From Christensenella sp. UBA6406 (GTDB taxonomy: Bacteria; Bacillota; Clostridia; Christensenellales; UBA1242), in contig DJPS01000016.1 of assembly GCA_002438625.1 (NCBI GenBank), positions 1 to 58,678 of the forward strand: a DNA stretch of 58,678 nt, written 5' to 3'. Position 1 is the stretch's first letter. Every line of letters starts with the position of its first letter. The notes under the pieces are model-generated. The model was not told the origin of the DNA and ran no database searches. It saw nothing but the letters and a program-made list of their open reading frames with translations. Positions 36,163-46,700 of the stretch are shown here, one piece after another. The translations under genes and the position numbers were made by a program.

Positions 36163-37437
36163 TTAATTATAGAAATCTAACACACCTAAATTTCTCATAA
36201 TCTTTAAAAGACACTTTTGCTCCACCACATCAGCACTAAAATAAACACTTTGCATAACTACTTCTTTATTTACGCCACTTAAAAAAGCATAACCACTATC
36301 ATTAAATAAATCTAAAGCCTTAAACATCAATTTATCAACCAACTTATTGATAACTTCAATTTTATTAAGTATTTTATCATTAAATCTTTTAAGCAAATAC
36401 ATTTCCCTATCTGTTACAGGTTCATCTAAAACAAACTCCAAATTCGCATTTCTAAATGTAACATCAAACAAACTCGCCCGCTTGTCTATATCAAAATAGG
36501 AATTGCCAATATAATTTAAATTAAGCAAAAAATCTTTATACAACTTTATGTAAACTTGCGTTGCCACCGCCTTTAACGCATTTACACTTAACTTACTCTT
36601 CTTGTCTAAATATTTATAAACGCTTGAAAACAACCCTTCCTTATCCACAAGTTCAACATTTGACCTATCAATTAAATCGGCAATTTCCAAACTTAAATCC
36701 ATAATGCTAAGTGCATCATTTTTACTTAAATCTATTGCATTATCTAATATTTTATTAAGTTTATCATAAACGCCAACCACTTTTCTTTCAAACTCTGCAT
36801 AACCATTATCCTTACATAAGCAACAATTTATGTAAAGTTCAGCCACCGCCCCAAGTTTCTCCACAATGTTAAAAACGGCATCTACAATTTTATTTCTATC
36901 CAAGCTATTTGATATTTCTTCACTATCAATAAATAAAAACTCCACTCCACAAGTCCATACAGTTTTAAGCACACCATTTTCACAAAACTCACTCATAGGC
37001 AAAAAGGCATCCAAAGAACAAAACTGATTAATAAACCCAATTAATTGCATATTATTCACTTTTGCCAAACACTTTGCCACACCAATTTCAAAGTCCCCGC
37101 CAAAGCCCACACAAAACCTAATTGACTCATCAATAGTTTTTCCAAGTTCTAAAACCATTTGCTTATCAAATTTATCCACGGCAATCCTAACAGGTTCAAA
37201 CTCTATCTCCTTGCTCTCAAAACTAAAATTTATGTAACTACTTTCACTTTCAATTATTAAAACCTTTTGATGCTTTGCTTTTAAATTTATTAGTTCAACC
37301 ATTTTTTCAAATGCATTAACACCAAAAAATTTAGAAAAATATATTCCATTACGTTCTGCACTCCCGCCACTAATAACTTGCATTTTCTTTTCAATCTTTT
37401 CTTCCATTTCATTTTCTCTATAAATTTGATTAACCAT
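36163..37437 (-). CDS. divergent iron-alcohol-dehydrogenase / glycerol-1-phosphate-dehydrogenase-like protein (424 aa)
   Basis: The middle of the protein follows the Fe-ADH fold: a Rossmann-like start (HQKVLIIES), then VGFGGDFEIGVAKCLAKVNN where functional enzymes have GGGxxxDxAKxxA, then IGFINQFCSLDAFLPMSEF in place of iPTtaStdg, and FLFIDSEEI in place of viaDleil. Key positions are changed: the third Gly and the Asp of GGGxxxD are lost, and I see no set of metal-binding Asp/His residues in the C-terminal half. It may be a pseudoenzyme or a very diverged dehydrogenase. The start at 37437 follows GGTGGGGG; an upstream ATG (37482) has no ribosome binding site. Confidence in the fold is modest. 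Confidence 0.45.
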   Translation of the reverse strand: MVNQIYRENEMEEKIEKKMQVISGGSAERNGIYFSKFFGVNAFEKMVELINLKAKHQKVLIIESESSYINFSFESKEIEFEPVRIAVDKFDKQMVLELGKTIDESIRFCVGFGGDFEIGVAKCLAKVNNMQLIGFINQFCSLDAFLPMSEFCENGVLKTVWTCGVEFLFIDSEEISNSLDRNKIVDAVFNIVEKLGAVAELYINCCLCKDNGYAEFERKVVGVYDKLNKILDNAIDLSKNDALSIMDLSLEIADLIDRSNVELVDKEGLFSSVYKYLDKKSKLSVNALKAVATQVYIKLYKDFLLNLNYIGNSYFDIDKRASLFDVTFRNANLEFVLDEPVTDREMYLLKRFNDKILNKIEVINKLVDKLMFKALDLFNDSGYAFLSGVNKEVVMQSVYFSADVVEQKCLLKIMRNLGVLDFYN

Positions 37438-37554
37438 ATAATGTCCCCCACCTTTATAGTCAATTCTATCATAAATAGACATAAAAAAATAAACTAATTC
37501 TATCTAAAAAACACTATTTTTGCCACTTTTTAGCGGTTAAAATAATTAAACTAC

Positions 37555-37591
37555 AAAAAAGTTATAAGTAAAAATTGCTTATAACTTTTTT
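37555..37591. terminator. terminator after the VirB6-like gene
   Basis: Perfect 14-bp stem, AAAAAAGTTATAAG (37555-37568) with CTTATAACTTTTTT (37578-37591), nine-base loop; A- and T-rich flanks allow use in both directions. Confidence 0.75.
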
Positions 37592-37643
37592 ATCTTGCGA
37601 CGATTAACATGAAAATCTAACACTGATCAAGTGAAGAATTTAT

Positions 37644-40004
37644 CTATTGACCGCCTTTGCCTCTATTCGCCTTATCTACAGCGTCCTTTATGCTCTTTTT
37701 AAATTCTTCTTTACTTGTCTTTTTCTTTTCATAACCAGTTGCTTTCTTTTGAGATTTAGCTTCTGCTTTAATAATCTTCTTATTTTCTTTTCCGCCGTAT
37801 TTATTTTCCTTAATCTCTTTCTTCAACTTTTTATATTCTTCGGCAGAAATTTGACCAGATTCATACTTCTGCTTAGCAACTTGCCTTCTTATTTCATTTT
37901 CCTTAACCGCTTCCGCCGCAATCTTAGGAGCATCTTCTATCATCTTGTTTGTTTCAGCAAGTGATGCATCTTCACCCTTGCCTGACAATATAGCTTCTTT
38001 TCTTGCCTTAGCATCTTCATGAGCTTCATTAATTCCACGTTCTTTAGCATTGGTCAATCTAGAGTTTCGCTCTTCTGCACTCATTGATGCCATTCTATTA
38101 TCATTTAGCCTATGCATATGATATTTCAAATTTGCTTTTCCTTCATCATCTAAATGACTATATAAATTTGCATCTAGCGAATTAAATGCCCTTTCACTAG
38201 CAGCATTATGATCTAAGCCTTCTGCAATACCTTTTTGATATTCCTCATTATAGTTTTCAGACATTTGACCAATCTGACCTTTCTCAAAACCATTATTTTG
38301 CTCAAATAATCTAGCACCTAACTCATTATTTGCTATGTCAGCTTCAGTCATTGAACTATATTTATCCGCCTTGCTAGACATATTACTATATTGATTATTA
38401 ATATCGTTTACTTGCTTATCTTCAAGTTGTTTACTTGCTGTAAGTTGCCCTTTACCAGTCTTTTTATTTTGATGTTTTTCAGACATCGCTTGCATCTTGC
38501 TAGCACTAACATCTTTCAACTTGCCCGCAGCGAACTTACCAGCACCAACACCAACCGCCATTGCCGCATTTGTCTTAACAAAGTCAGAAACATTTTTCTT
38601 TAACTTATCGCCCGTGCCTTGAATGTCTTCCGCACCAATCATTTCTCCAAGCCATTTGATTGCTTCTTTACAAACCATTGCACCCGCAATAACAATAAAC
38701 AAGTCAAATATGTTTGCAAGCAAAATTGCACCTACTCCACCCGCAGTCAGTAAAGCGACCAACCCAACAGGCAAAACAAAATTTAAACCCGAATTAACCG
38801 CACTTTGAATGGTCCCCATCATATCCACTTGTAAAAGCGTGTTGAGCAATATAAAATATAAATTTAATGCAACCACAGGTGCAAACACCATTGTAACTTT
38901 TCCAATAAATTTCCTCTTCCATGTTCCAAATGGACCAGGGTCAAGTGGCATCATTGAGATAACCGCAGGTGAAATTACAAACAATATTGCAAGCTCGTAT
39001 AAACGCACCGCCGCTCCTAGCGTGATAGACACCAAAATCCCCGCAAGGAAGAATATGCTAAATATTGCTACAATCCAGTTAAAATCTGCCAAATCATAGA
39101 AATAGAACACCATTGATGCATTTTTACAGTTGAAATATGTGTCTTTTGTTATTCCTTTGTCCGTACCAATTATACAAGTATCAACATAATTAGCGAACCT
39201 ATCTCCCGTTGTCATAGTTTTTTTCAAAACAACTTGCCCCTCAATCGCACCACCATATTTTTTACTTATATCTTCAATAGTCTTGCATTGGTCAAAAGCA
39301 TCATCAATCGCTTCCGCCATTTTTTCTTTATCGGTAAACCCAGTAAATAGATAATTATTTATATTATAGCCATCATATTTATGCTCAACATCTGTCATCG
39401 CCTTAAAGAAACCTTCATCACTTCTCGCCCTATTACAAGAGTATGCTGAGGTTAAAAACAATTTATTTGAAATTAGTGTTGATGAGTTAGGACTTGTTGC
39501 ATAATCGAGGGCTTGCATTAAATACCCCGACGCAATTATTCCAAATATGCAAACCATAGGAATAAAGAAGAAAGAACCAAAAGCCCTTAAACTCTTTCCA
39601 ATAATCGCACTCTTTCCATTGCCTGACTTAGCCGTTTCTGTAGTTGCTTCACTTTTAATAACAGCAATAAAAGTGAATATGATAAGCAAGAAGAACGACA
39701 ACATTAAAATTCTCATAAATGCTTCATAAATGAATGGATGCATAATTATATCTATTATTAAGTTGCCACTATTTGCAAAAAGCGAGTTAGACTTATACAC
39801 AACAGGCACAGTTCCAGCAAACATTTGGAAAAGAATTTGAATGCAATCTAAAATATTTGCCACAGAACTCCAAAGTGCAAAAAGCAATTTATAGAACATA
39901 GCAGCGATATAAGCACCTATATCACCAATTATTCCAGTTATCCAATCAATTATTGCACTTATAGGATTCCAAAAGTTCAAATTACTTATGTTAAATCCGC
40001 TCAT
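37644..40004 (-). CDS. VirB6/TrbL-like polytopic membrane protein, Mbov_0396-type (786 aa)
   Basis: The N-terminal ~460 residues hold seven or more hydrophobic segments with an extracellular-size loop (about 165-300) rich in Cys and charged residues. The segment LYELAILFVISPAVISMMPLDPGPFGTWKRKF (about 340-370) is the part most like the inner-membrane channel subunit of type IV secretion systems in Firmicutes and mycoplasma ICEs. Residues ~480-786 are a charged, coiled-coil-like cytoplasmic tail ending in Lys-rich sequence. Start follows AAGGAG. No relaxase, VirB4, coupling ATPase or integrase is in the window, so it is an orphan here, paired only with the lipoprotein upstream (gap 168 bp). 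Confidence 0.6.
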   Translation of the reverse strand: MSGFNISNLNFWNPISAIIDWITGIIGDIGAYIAAMFYKLLFALWSSVANILDCIQILFQMFAGTVPVVYKSNSLFANSGNLIIDIIMHPFIYEAFMRILMLSFFLLIIFTFIAVIKSEATTETAKSGNGKSAIIGKSLRAFGSFFFIPMVCIFGIIASGYLMQALDYATSPNSSTLISNKLFLTSAYSCNRARSDEGFFKAMTDVEHKYDGYNINNYLFTGFTDKEKMAEAIDDAFDQCKTIEDISKKYGGAIEGQVVLKKTMTTGDRFANYVDTCIIGTDKGITKDTYFNCKNASMVFYFYDLADFNWIVAIFSIFFLAGILVSITLGAAVRLYELAILFVISPAVISMMPLDPGPFGTWKRKFIGKVTMVFAPVVALNLYFILLNTLLQVDMMGTIQSAVNSGLNFVLPVGLVALLTAGGVGAILLANIFDLFIVIAGAMVCKEAIKWLGEMIGAEDIQGTGDKLKKNVSDFVKTNAAMAVGVGAGKFAAGKLKDVSASKMQAMSEKHQNKKTGKGQLTASKQLEDKQVNDINNQYSNMSSKADKYSSMTEADIANNELGARLFEQNNGFEKGQIGQMSENYNEEYQKGIAEGLDHNAASERAFNSLDANLYSHLDDEGKANLKYHMHRLNDNRMASMSAEERNSRLTNAKERGINEAHEDAKARKEAILSGKGEDASLAETNKMIEDAPKIAAEAVKENEIRRQVAKQKYESGQISAEEYKKLKKEIKENKYGGKENKKIIKAEAKSQKKATGYEKKKTSKEEFKKSIKDAVDKANRGKGGQ

Positions 40005-40172
40005 AAAACTCTCCTTATTTTAGTTTTCCATTTTCTCTTTATCTTTTATTATACACAATATAACAAAATTTGCAAGATATATTTATAATTTTTTGTTGCA
40101 TTTTGCTAAAAAACACCTATCCAACCACAAAAAACAATATTTTTTCATAATCCTAATAAAATTTTATCACTT

Positions 40173-41855
40173 TTACCACAAAAATGCAAATCTAAATTTA
40201 ATAGGCTGATTATGATTGCTTGTTACAATGAATTTAACCTCTAAAAAGTCATTAAAATCGTTCTCGTAAGCAAAATCACAACCAGTTAAAGAACCGCTTT
40301 CAATCGCAGCCAAAGTTTTTGTAGCCTCGCTCGTTTCTTCACTTTCCTTCTCTCTATATGCTGAAAGGTCAAAACTATAAATTCCGTTTCTTGTAAACTC
40401 GGTTACAGTAATGCCTGATGTATCAAGTCCTTTATTTTTTAAATCTTCTACAATCTCATCAGTCATAGTTAAATCAGCATAAAGACTTTCACTATCGCTA
40501 TCCACCTTACCAGGTTTTATAGTTAAATTACCCAAATTTGATGAAATTTTATTAAATACACAACTGCTTGAATGCGTGTGCAAAGTTTTATCTTCGCAAG
40601 CGTTATAAGTTGCATCTATTTTAAAATCAACACTTTCAGTAACACTATCATCTAGCTCTATATAAAGCCAAATTGAACTTAAAGACAAATCTTGTTTAGC
40701 CTTAATTATCACGCTATAAAATTCGCTTGCTTCAACATTAAACATATTTGCAGTGTTTTGCGTATCATCATCAAAATGAATAGAAACATCTTCCGTTTGT
40801 AGTTCGTTTGCCGTTGCATTTGGTTTATGCCCACCGCCAAACACATTTCCAGCAGATTTATAAACTAAATAATAAACAAAATTTACATAATTCTTAAATC
40901 CACTATATTTAGTCTCCCCATTTATTGTGTATTTATTTGCTATGTTATTAGTCTTTAAATACTCTATTGAGTAAGCGCCTTCTTCCGCTATTTCACCGCT
41001 TGGCACAACTGGGTCAGTTACGGCAGGGCCAAATTCAATGCTATTCCACACATCGCTTCTACTTGTAGAATTCGCACGAGGTTTTGTAAATGCATAATTT
41101 CTAATAATTTTTTGTCTATATTCTTCTACTTCGGTGCCACCCAAACTTTTAACATTTTCGTTGTAGTCAAATGTGCCGTTACCATTTCTGTCTATAAACT
41201 TTCTGCTATCATACTCAACCGCATTTGCACCTATAACATAATTTAGAACATATTCAGAAATCGCATCTGCTTCATAATAGAACAAACCCGTGTGCATAAC
41301 TTTCCTTGCCATTTTTTCAAACGCTTCATCGCTAAAATCGCCCGCTTGCTTCATTTGAAAATATAAACTATTAGATGAAATGTTATAAACTTCTATTGCC
41401 GTTATATCTTTATTTAAAAGGATTTGAAATAAATTATATTTCATAACAATGCTATAATCTGCCTTATCCAAACCTTCCCTTGTCCATAAACTGCTCGTGC
41501 CAACATCTGTGCCGTAACTTTCCTTACCAGCAAACAACCACGAATCTTGCCACATTGCATTCTTATGCGTATCTTCAACACTATCTCTAAATAAAGCAAA
41601 ATTGCTCGTTGCTCCATAAGCCTCATAAAGCCCGTTAATCAAGTCTTCGGTAAGCGAATCAACAAAAGCCATAACTTCTTCATAAGTGTCATCGCCGTTG
41701 CCCGTAGATATAGCAGTAACCCCACTTATCATATTTTCCGCACTTGCAATCTCATCGTCATCACCGCCATCGCCATTAAAGCCACAAGAAGCGAAACAAA
41801 AAGGAAGATATAAACAAAACATTATGCATAAAAATCTTTTTAACTTAGTTTTCAC
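40173..41855 (-). CDS. lipoprotein of unknown function upstream of the VirB6-like gene (560 aa)
   Basis: Lipobox FASC with C24 follows a hydrophobic signal; the mature protein begins with an acidic GDGGDDDE stretch. No domain is recognised with confidence. A segment NACEDKTLHTHSSSC (C-x6-H-x-H-x3-C) resembles short metal- or disulfide-type motifs seen in large clostridial surface proteins. The end (FLEVKFIVTSNHNQPIKFRFAF) is beta-rich. The start is GTG, with AGGAGG eight bases before it. Downstream on the same strand is the VirB6-like protein, so the two may form one envelope complex; this is context only. Confidence 0.65.
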   Translation of the reverse strand: MKTKLKRFLCIMFCLYLPFCFASCGFNGDGGDDDEIASAENMISGVTAISTGNGDDTYEEVMAFVDSLTEDLINGLYEAYGATSNFALFRDSVEDTHKNAMWQDSWLFAGKESYGTDVGTSSLWTREGLDKADYSIVMKYNLFQILLNKDITAIEVYNISSNSLYFQMKQAGDFSDEAFEKMARKVMHTGLFYYEADAISEYVLNYVIGANAVEYDSRKFIDRNGNGTFDYNENVKSLGGTEVEEYRQKIIRNYAFTKPRANSTSRSDVWNSIEFGPAVTDPVVPSGEIAEEGAYSIEYLKTNNIANKYTINGETKYSGFKNYVNFVYYLVYKSAGNVFGGGHKPNATANELQTEDVSIHFDDDTQNTANMFNVEASEFYSVIIKAKQDLSLSSIWLYIELDDSVTESVDFKIDATYNACEDKTLHTHSSSCVFNKISSNLGNLTIKPGKVDSDSESLYADLTMTDEIVEDLKNKGLDTSGITVTEFTRNGIYSFDLSAYREKESEETSEATKTLAAIESGSLTGCDFAYENDFNDFLEVKFIVTSNHNQPIKFRFAFLW

Positions 41856-41902
41856 TTATATCCTCCTATAAAATAGATTTAATTATCTTATCATACATAT
41901 TT

Positions 41903-41930
41903 ATTATACCACAAATTTTAATTTTTTCAA
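41903..41930 (-). promoter_or_regulatory. SigA promoter of the lipoprotein/VirB6-like pair
   Basis: TTGAAA (41925-41930) and perfect TATAAT (41903-41908), 16-bp spacer, with TG one base before the -10. Confidence 0.65.
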
Positions 41931-42065
41931 TATTTTTCCTTAATATTTGGCAATTTTTTTTGATAAACAGCAAAAAACTATAATTATTTACCAATTTTGC
42001 CACATTTCTAAACATAAAACAATAAATTATCAACAACTTTTTCCATAAGAATAAGAGATAATAAA

Positions 42066-42106
42066 CAAAAAATGATTAAATTGGTTTAAATAGCAATTTT
42101 AATCAT
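42066..42106 (-). terminator. terminator after the 193-aa membrane protein gene
   Basis: ATGATTAAATTG (42072-42083) pairs with CAATTTTAATCAT (42094-42106, one bulge); T6 on the minus strand at 42066-42071. Confidence 0.65.
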
Positions 42107-42176
42107 CTTCAAAAACAACAAAAACTTTTAAAATTAATTTTGTTTAAGCAATATTCTAAAATGAAAATTACTTTAT

Positions 42177-42758
42177 CTATGCATTCAAGGATAAGATAAT
42201 TATCACGCCAGCAATCGTTCCAACCGCAAGCAATGCACCTAAAACGCCCACAACCAAATCAAGCCACTTTGGAGACATTTTCCTAAGTTCTTTTTTCATC
42301 TTATTTTCATTTACTTCAACTTGCATTGAGTTGTCAGTGCTTTCGCTAGACACATCCACATCTTTATTAGCACTTAATTCATTATCACCACTTTCAACAT
42401 TTGCGCAACGCTCTTTATTAATCTTTTTTCCTTTGTCTAGTCTTTTAAGCTCTCGCTTTTTAATTATGTCGCCAACCGTTCCAGCAATGGCATAGGTAAA
42501 GCCATAAACGCTATAAACAATGCAATACTCAATCGTAACTTCAATAGCCCCCAAAACTAGCACAAAAACCAAAATGCCATAAATTGCGTTTTCATTAAAC
42601 AAATTAACTGCCCACCATTCAAGCAACAATGTAAGAGCAACAAAAGCCACAAGCATAATAATTGCAAAAATCCTTGTTCCTTTACCTCCTCTATCATAAC
42701 GAACAGCATCACCATAATGTCTATCACCAACGCTGAAAAGCCATTGCACAAATTTCAT
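42177..42758 (-). CDS. small membrane protein of unknown function (193 aa)
   Basis: Two or three hydrophobic segments at about 28-50 and 58-100, a hydrophilic charged middle (about 101-160), and a C-terminal membrane segment (about 167-192). No family recognised. Start follows AAGGAGATAT. It lies 98 bp downstream of the HAD phosphatase gene on the same strand and probably shares its strong promoter. Confidence 0.6.
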   Translation of the reverse strand: MKFVQWLFSVGDRHYGDAVRYDRGGKGTRIFAIIMLVAFVALTLLLEWWAVNLFNENAIYGILVFVLVLGAIEVTIEYCIVYSVYGFTYAIAGTVGDIIKKRELKRLDKGKKINKERCANVESGDNELSANKDVDVSSESTDNSMQVEVNENKMKKELRKMSPKWLDLVVGVLGALLAVGTIAGVIIILSLNA

Positions 42759-42856
42759 AATTATATCTCCTTTTATTTAAGCAAAATCAAACCGCACAAT
42801 TTATTCTTTGCATTTTAAAAATGAATAATGCTAATTAAATTAATAAATATTGCATT

Positions 42857-43411
42857 TTAATCAATCTTGCACTTTTCCACATTTTCCCCACTCACCAAAT
42901 AAAAGTCGCTAGAAACCGCTTTCATAGGTAAATCACTTAAACTATCGGAATAAAATGCATTTAATTTCATATTAGGAAAATCTAGCCCAAACCTTTCCAA
43001 TTTAACCTTACCATAACAATTCTCTCCCACAATTTTCCCGTTTTCAATATCCATATTTGTTGCTATGCAATTTTGCACGCCTATCGCCTTAACCGCAACA
43101 TTAACAATGAATTTAGGAGATGCACTAATTACAACATCGTCCGTGCACATATCCTTAATTAACCCATATTTTAATTTACGCACATTCTTTCTCCAAAATC
43201 GCACAACCGACCTTTCTTTATTCGGCACTAAACGCAAGTAAAACGCAAAAACTTCTTTAACCCTTTTCTTATCCCTACAAACAAATGTCATAGCAATCAA
43301 CTGAAAAGGCAAAATGATAATTAAATAAGGAAATCTTAATAAAACAAATAAATAGAAATCTATGAAACTATCACCATTATAAATGGTTTTATCAAAATCA
43401 TATCCAACCAT
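42857..43411 (-). CDS. HAD-superfamily IB phosphatase (184 aa)
   Basis: HAD motif I is YDFDKTI (nucleophile D5, D7), motif II is ISAS (95-98), a conserved Lys follows in YGKVK (about 135-137), and motif IV is YSDSLSDLPM (D156, D160). This is the SerB-like HAD-IB group, which includes phosphoserine phosphatases and PgpC-type phosphatidylglycerophosphatases; the hydrophobic cap insertion (about 20-45, two short membrane-like stretches) is more like the membrane-associated ones. Substrate not determined. The start at 43411 follows AAAGGAG; an ATG 17 codons upstream is rejected because it lies in the promoter -35. Confidence 0.75.
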   Translation of the reverse strand: MVGYDFDKTIYNGDSFIDFYLFVLLRFPYLIIILPFQLIAMTFVCRDKKRVKEVFAFYLRLVPNKERSVVRFWRKNVRKLKYGLIKDMCTDDVVISASPKFIVNVAVKAIGVQNCIATNMDIENGKIVGENCYGKVKLERFGLDFPNMKLNAFYSDSLSDLPMKAVSSDFYLVSGENVEKCKID

Positions 43412-43432
43412 AGCCACTCCTTTGTTATAAAA

Positions 43433-43462
43433 ATTATAAAGCATTAAGAACAAACATGTCAA
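43433..43462 (-). promoter_or_regulatory. consensus SigA promoter of the HAD phosphatase gene
   Basis: Both hexamers are perfect: TTGACA (43457-43462) and TATAAT (43433-43438), 18-bp spacer. Leader of about 15-20 nt, just enough for the AAAGGAG site. Confidence 0.75.
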
Positions 43463-43619
43463 CCATATTGCAAAAAATTTATAAGAAAAGGCATTTATAA
43501 TATTTTAACTTTTAATAATTCAAGATTTTGTGACTGATTTTAAATACTTTTATAAAGCTTTAGGAGACTTTATGTTGTTTTAACACACTTAATTTCACTA
43601 AATTTGTGCATTTAGGTGC

Positions 43620-43653
43620 AAAAAAGTGTAGTAAGAGGAATCTTACTACACTA
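43620..43653 (-). terminator. terminator after the modular surface protein gene
   Basis: Perfect 12-bp stem AGTGTAGTAAGA/TCTTACTACACT (43626-43637, 43642-43653), four-base loop, minus-strand T6 at 43620-43625. Confidence 0.85.
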
Positions 43654-43755
43654 ATTAATTTTTTATATCTTAAATTCTCTTATTTTACTGAATTGCATAA
43701 AGAAGAAGTGCAACAATAAAGCAATAATAAAGAGCCTATAAAAATACATAGTTAT

Positions 43756-46700
43756 TTATAGTTGAATGAATAAGGCAGGGGCTACACATATATATTCAAG
43801 CGAAACGCCTTTCCCTGCTGTTGCAATTCCACCATTCTCACCCACACAAGCGGCAGTTCCTGAATATTCCGTTTTTGTACGAATCCAGTAATAACTTGTA
43901 ATATTTTTACTAGGTCTAGCACCTAATGCTCCTGTTGCGCCAGCATAATCTGATGCATATTTTAGCCTTTGAGATACATTATTATAATAGGTTTTAAAAT
44001 CTCCTATAGATGGAATAAACACATAATCGCCACTATCTACATCTCTTGCATAAACTGTTTTATCGTTTACGTTACTAGTTGAAAAACTTCCTGTATCTAA
44101 TGTTGTTGGCATAATTTTACTTTTTTGAGTTCCTTCTACAAATGCAGAATCTTTAAATTCTCCGTTCAAATATGGTTTGATATCACTTTCTGTATATGGC
44201 ATTTTGCTTGATAAACTAAACGGCATTGCGAACAAAGATGAAATACTATTTAAGTATGCAACATTATTTGTTTCATCTGTATAAAATATTTTCCATATAA
44301 TTGGTTCTATTCTAAAATAATAATCTTTTTTTAGTATATTATATCCACTACCCCAACTAAAGTAATTATATACACTGGTAGCTGGACTTGTGTCAGTTAG
44401 TTCGCTTGTTGGAGTTGCTTTTTTCTTTACATACAAATAGCCATCATCACCTTCATAACATTCATTAAAAGTTGCAAATTGTTTTACTTTTGTTGTATCA
44501 ATAGTTGTTTCGTTCGGTTTAACTGTTTGAGGATAATATCCAAATGCGATACAATTACCCGCACTTTCAGCACCGCTTTCATCTACACTAAAATATTCTG
44601 TTGGAGATTTTGCCATTGCATAACCGCTCGAATTCCAACTTGCTTTTATTGAACTTAAATAAGTGCTATAATCACTTGATATGCTACCTCTTACATACCC
44701 ATTATAATATGAACTTGAAGTATTGTAGAAATCTTTTAATTTTACCTGTACTTTTACATACCAAGTTACATTTTCACTATTTAAAAATTCATTAAGCAAA
44801 ACACCTTTTTCATCTGTCATTTGATTACCATCTTTATCAAAATAACCAACAAACTTATATTTATCATCTGTAATTGTAAAGGTTGGTGCTGTTGCCTTAT
44901 TTTCTTCATTATAACTTGTTGCACTATTGTAAAGTTGCTTTGAGTTATGTTCGCCATATAAAGTAGTGTTCTCTTCGCTTGAAAAGTTCCCCTTATCGCT
45001 TACACTATCAGCATTAAATATAATTGTAGGTCTTGAAATTGTTACAGTTACATTTGGCTCTTCTAGGTTATAATTTTGAAGGACATCTATTTCACCTACA
45101 AGTTCAGCCGTAACTCTTACCGCTTTATTTTCACCTGCACCAGCAGTATTTATCTCTCCGCTAATTTTTCCCAAAGTAATATTATCAGTGCCTTTAATTC
45201 CTATTATTTTTCCGCCACTAACTTCAACACTTGTTTTTCCATTTGCAAACCTGTCTGTCGCTTTTAATTCCTCTATTTTTAATGTTGCTTTTGTTATTTT
45301 AAATTCAACAATTTTTTGACCAACATAATCGCCTATACCTATAAAATACAATTTCGCCGTATTTGTAACATTTATAGATGCAGTTATTACAATATAATCC
45401 ACATCTTTAACCAAGTTACTTCCATTATAAGTAATGGTGTATGATGGCAATGAATTTGATGAATCATATTCTTTATCCTGAGCTACAACGTTTGCGTCCT
45501 TAATATTTTTCGCTTCTGTTATTTGCAATGTATAAGATGCTGTTGAAACTTTTCCATTTAAATCAGTTGCACTTGCACTTATGATTGTTGTGCCAACTTT
45601 TAAAATATGCACAAGCCCTGTTGCACTGTCAACTGTGGCAATATCCGCTGAACTGCTATTATAAACAATTTCCACATTTTCAGTTGATACACATTTTAAA
45701 GAATTTATAAAATCGGCATCACCTAATTTTTTAATAACTGTTGAATTATTAAAACTTAATTCTATTTTTCCCCATTTTGGCTTTAATGTTATATCACCAT
45801 ACATTTGTAAAATGACTTCTTTTGCTTTTACAATTTGGGCAAAATTCCAGTTTCCTCCCGCTTCCACAACTTCCCAACCAATAAAATATTGATTATTTTC
45901 ATCATTAGTTGTTATTTCAGGTAATGACAAATTTGTATCTGCTAAACTGTAACCAATTTTATAAGTGTTTGTTGTGCTGTCTAAACATGAAGATAATTGA
46001 TTTTTATATGCTTCATTTTGAGACATATCAAAAGTGATTGTATAACTTAACGCTTCCCATACCGCATATAATATTATTGCATTTGTTGTTATTTCAGTAT
46101 TTTCAATGGTTATTTTACTATTATTTACAGCATATGTTGTTGCTCCAAATTTCCAACCACTTAGTTTATAGCCTTGTTTTGTTGGTGTTTTATCTATTGC
46201 TATTTCTATTGTTTCATTTTCTTTTGTTACATTTTGTGCTGATGGCGTGCTATTCTCATCTCCGCCATTTACATTGAAAAATACTTTTATTGTGTTATTA
46301 TTCCCACTATATTTTGCATATAGGGTTATATTTTCTGTAACTGTATAATTCTTTCCACTTACACTTTCTTCCGCTGTGCTATTTGCGAGTTGTGTGAAAT
46401 TTTTGTCTTTATACCAAGTTACATCTACGCCTCCAACTTGTGGCAATATTGCAACTTTACTTTCATCACTATTTAAGCATATATAACTATCTACACTTAC
46501 TCCTCCGCAAGTGTCGTATTTAACTATATATCCTGCTTCTGTATATTGCCCAAATATATTGCTTAAATTTATTGCCTTTTCTAAATCTTCTACACTTTCA
46601 ACATTCTTTGTTTCGCCTTTGTCTGTGTATTGCAAATTACTGCTTTGCACTGCTTCTGCTTTTATTTGTAAACTTACACCATTTGTGCTTAAATTATTCC

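Larger units (their letters stand above)
41856..42176. other. 320-bp intergenic region before the lipoprotein gene
   Basis: Contains the lipoprotein promoter (41903-41930) and the terminator of the 42177-42758 gene (42066-42106); otherwise AT-rich with no gene. Confidence 0.6.

Noticed and set aside
37644..43411. Integrative conjugative element
   Set aside because: Only one VirB6-like gene; no relaxase, integrase, VirB4, coupling protein or attachment sites in the window.
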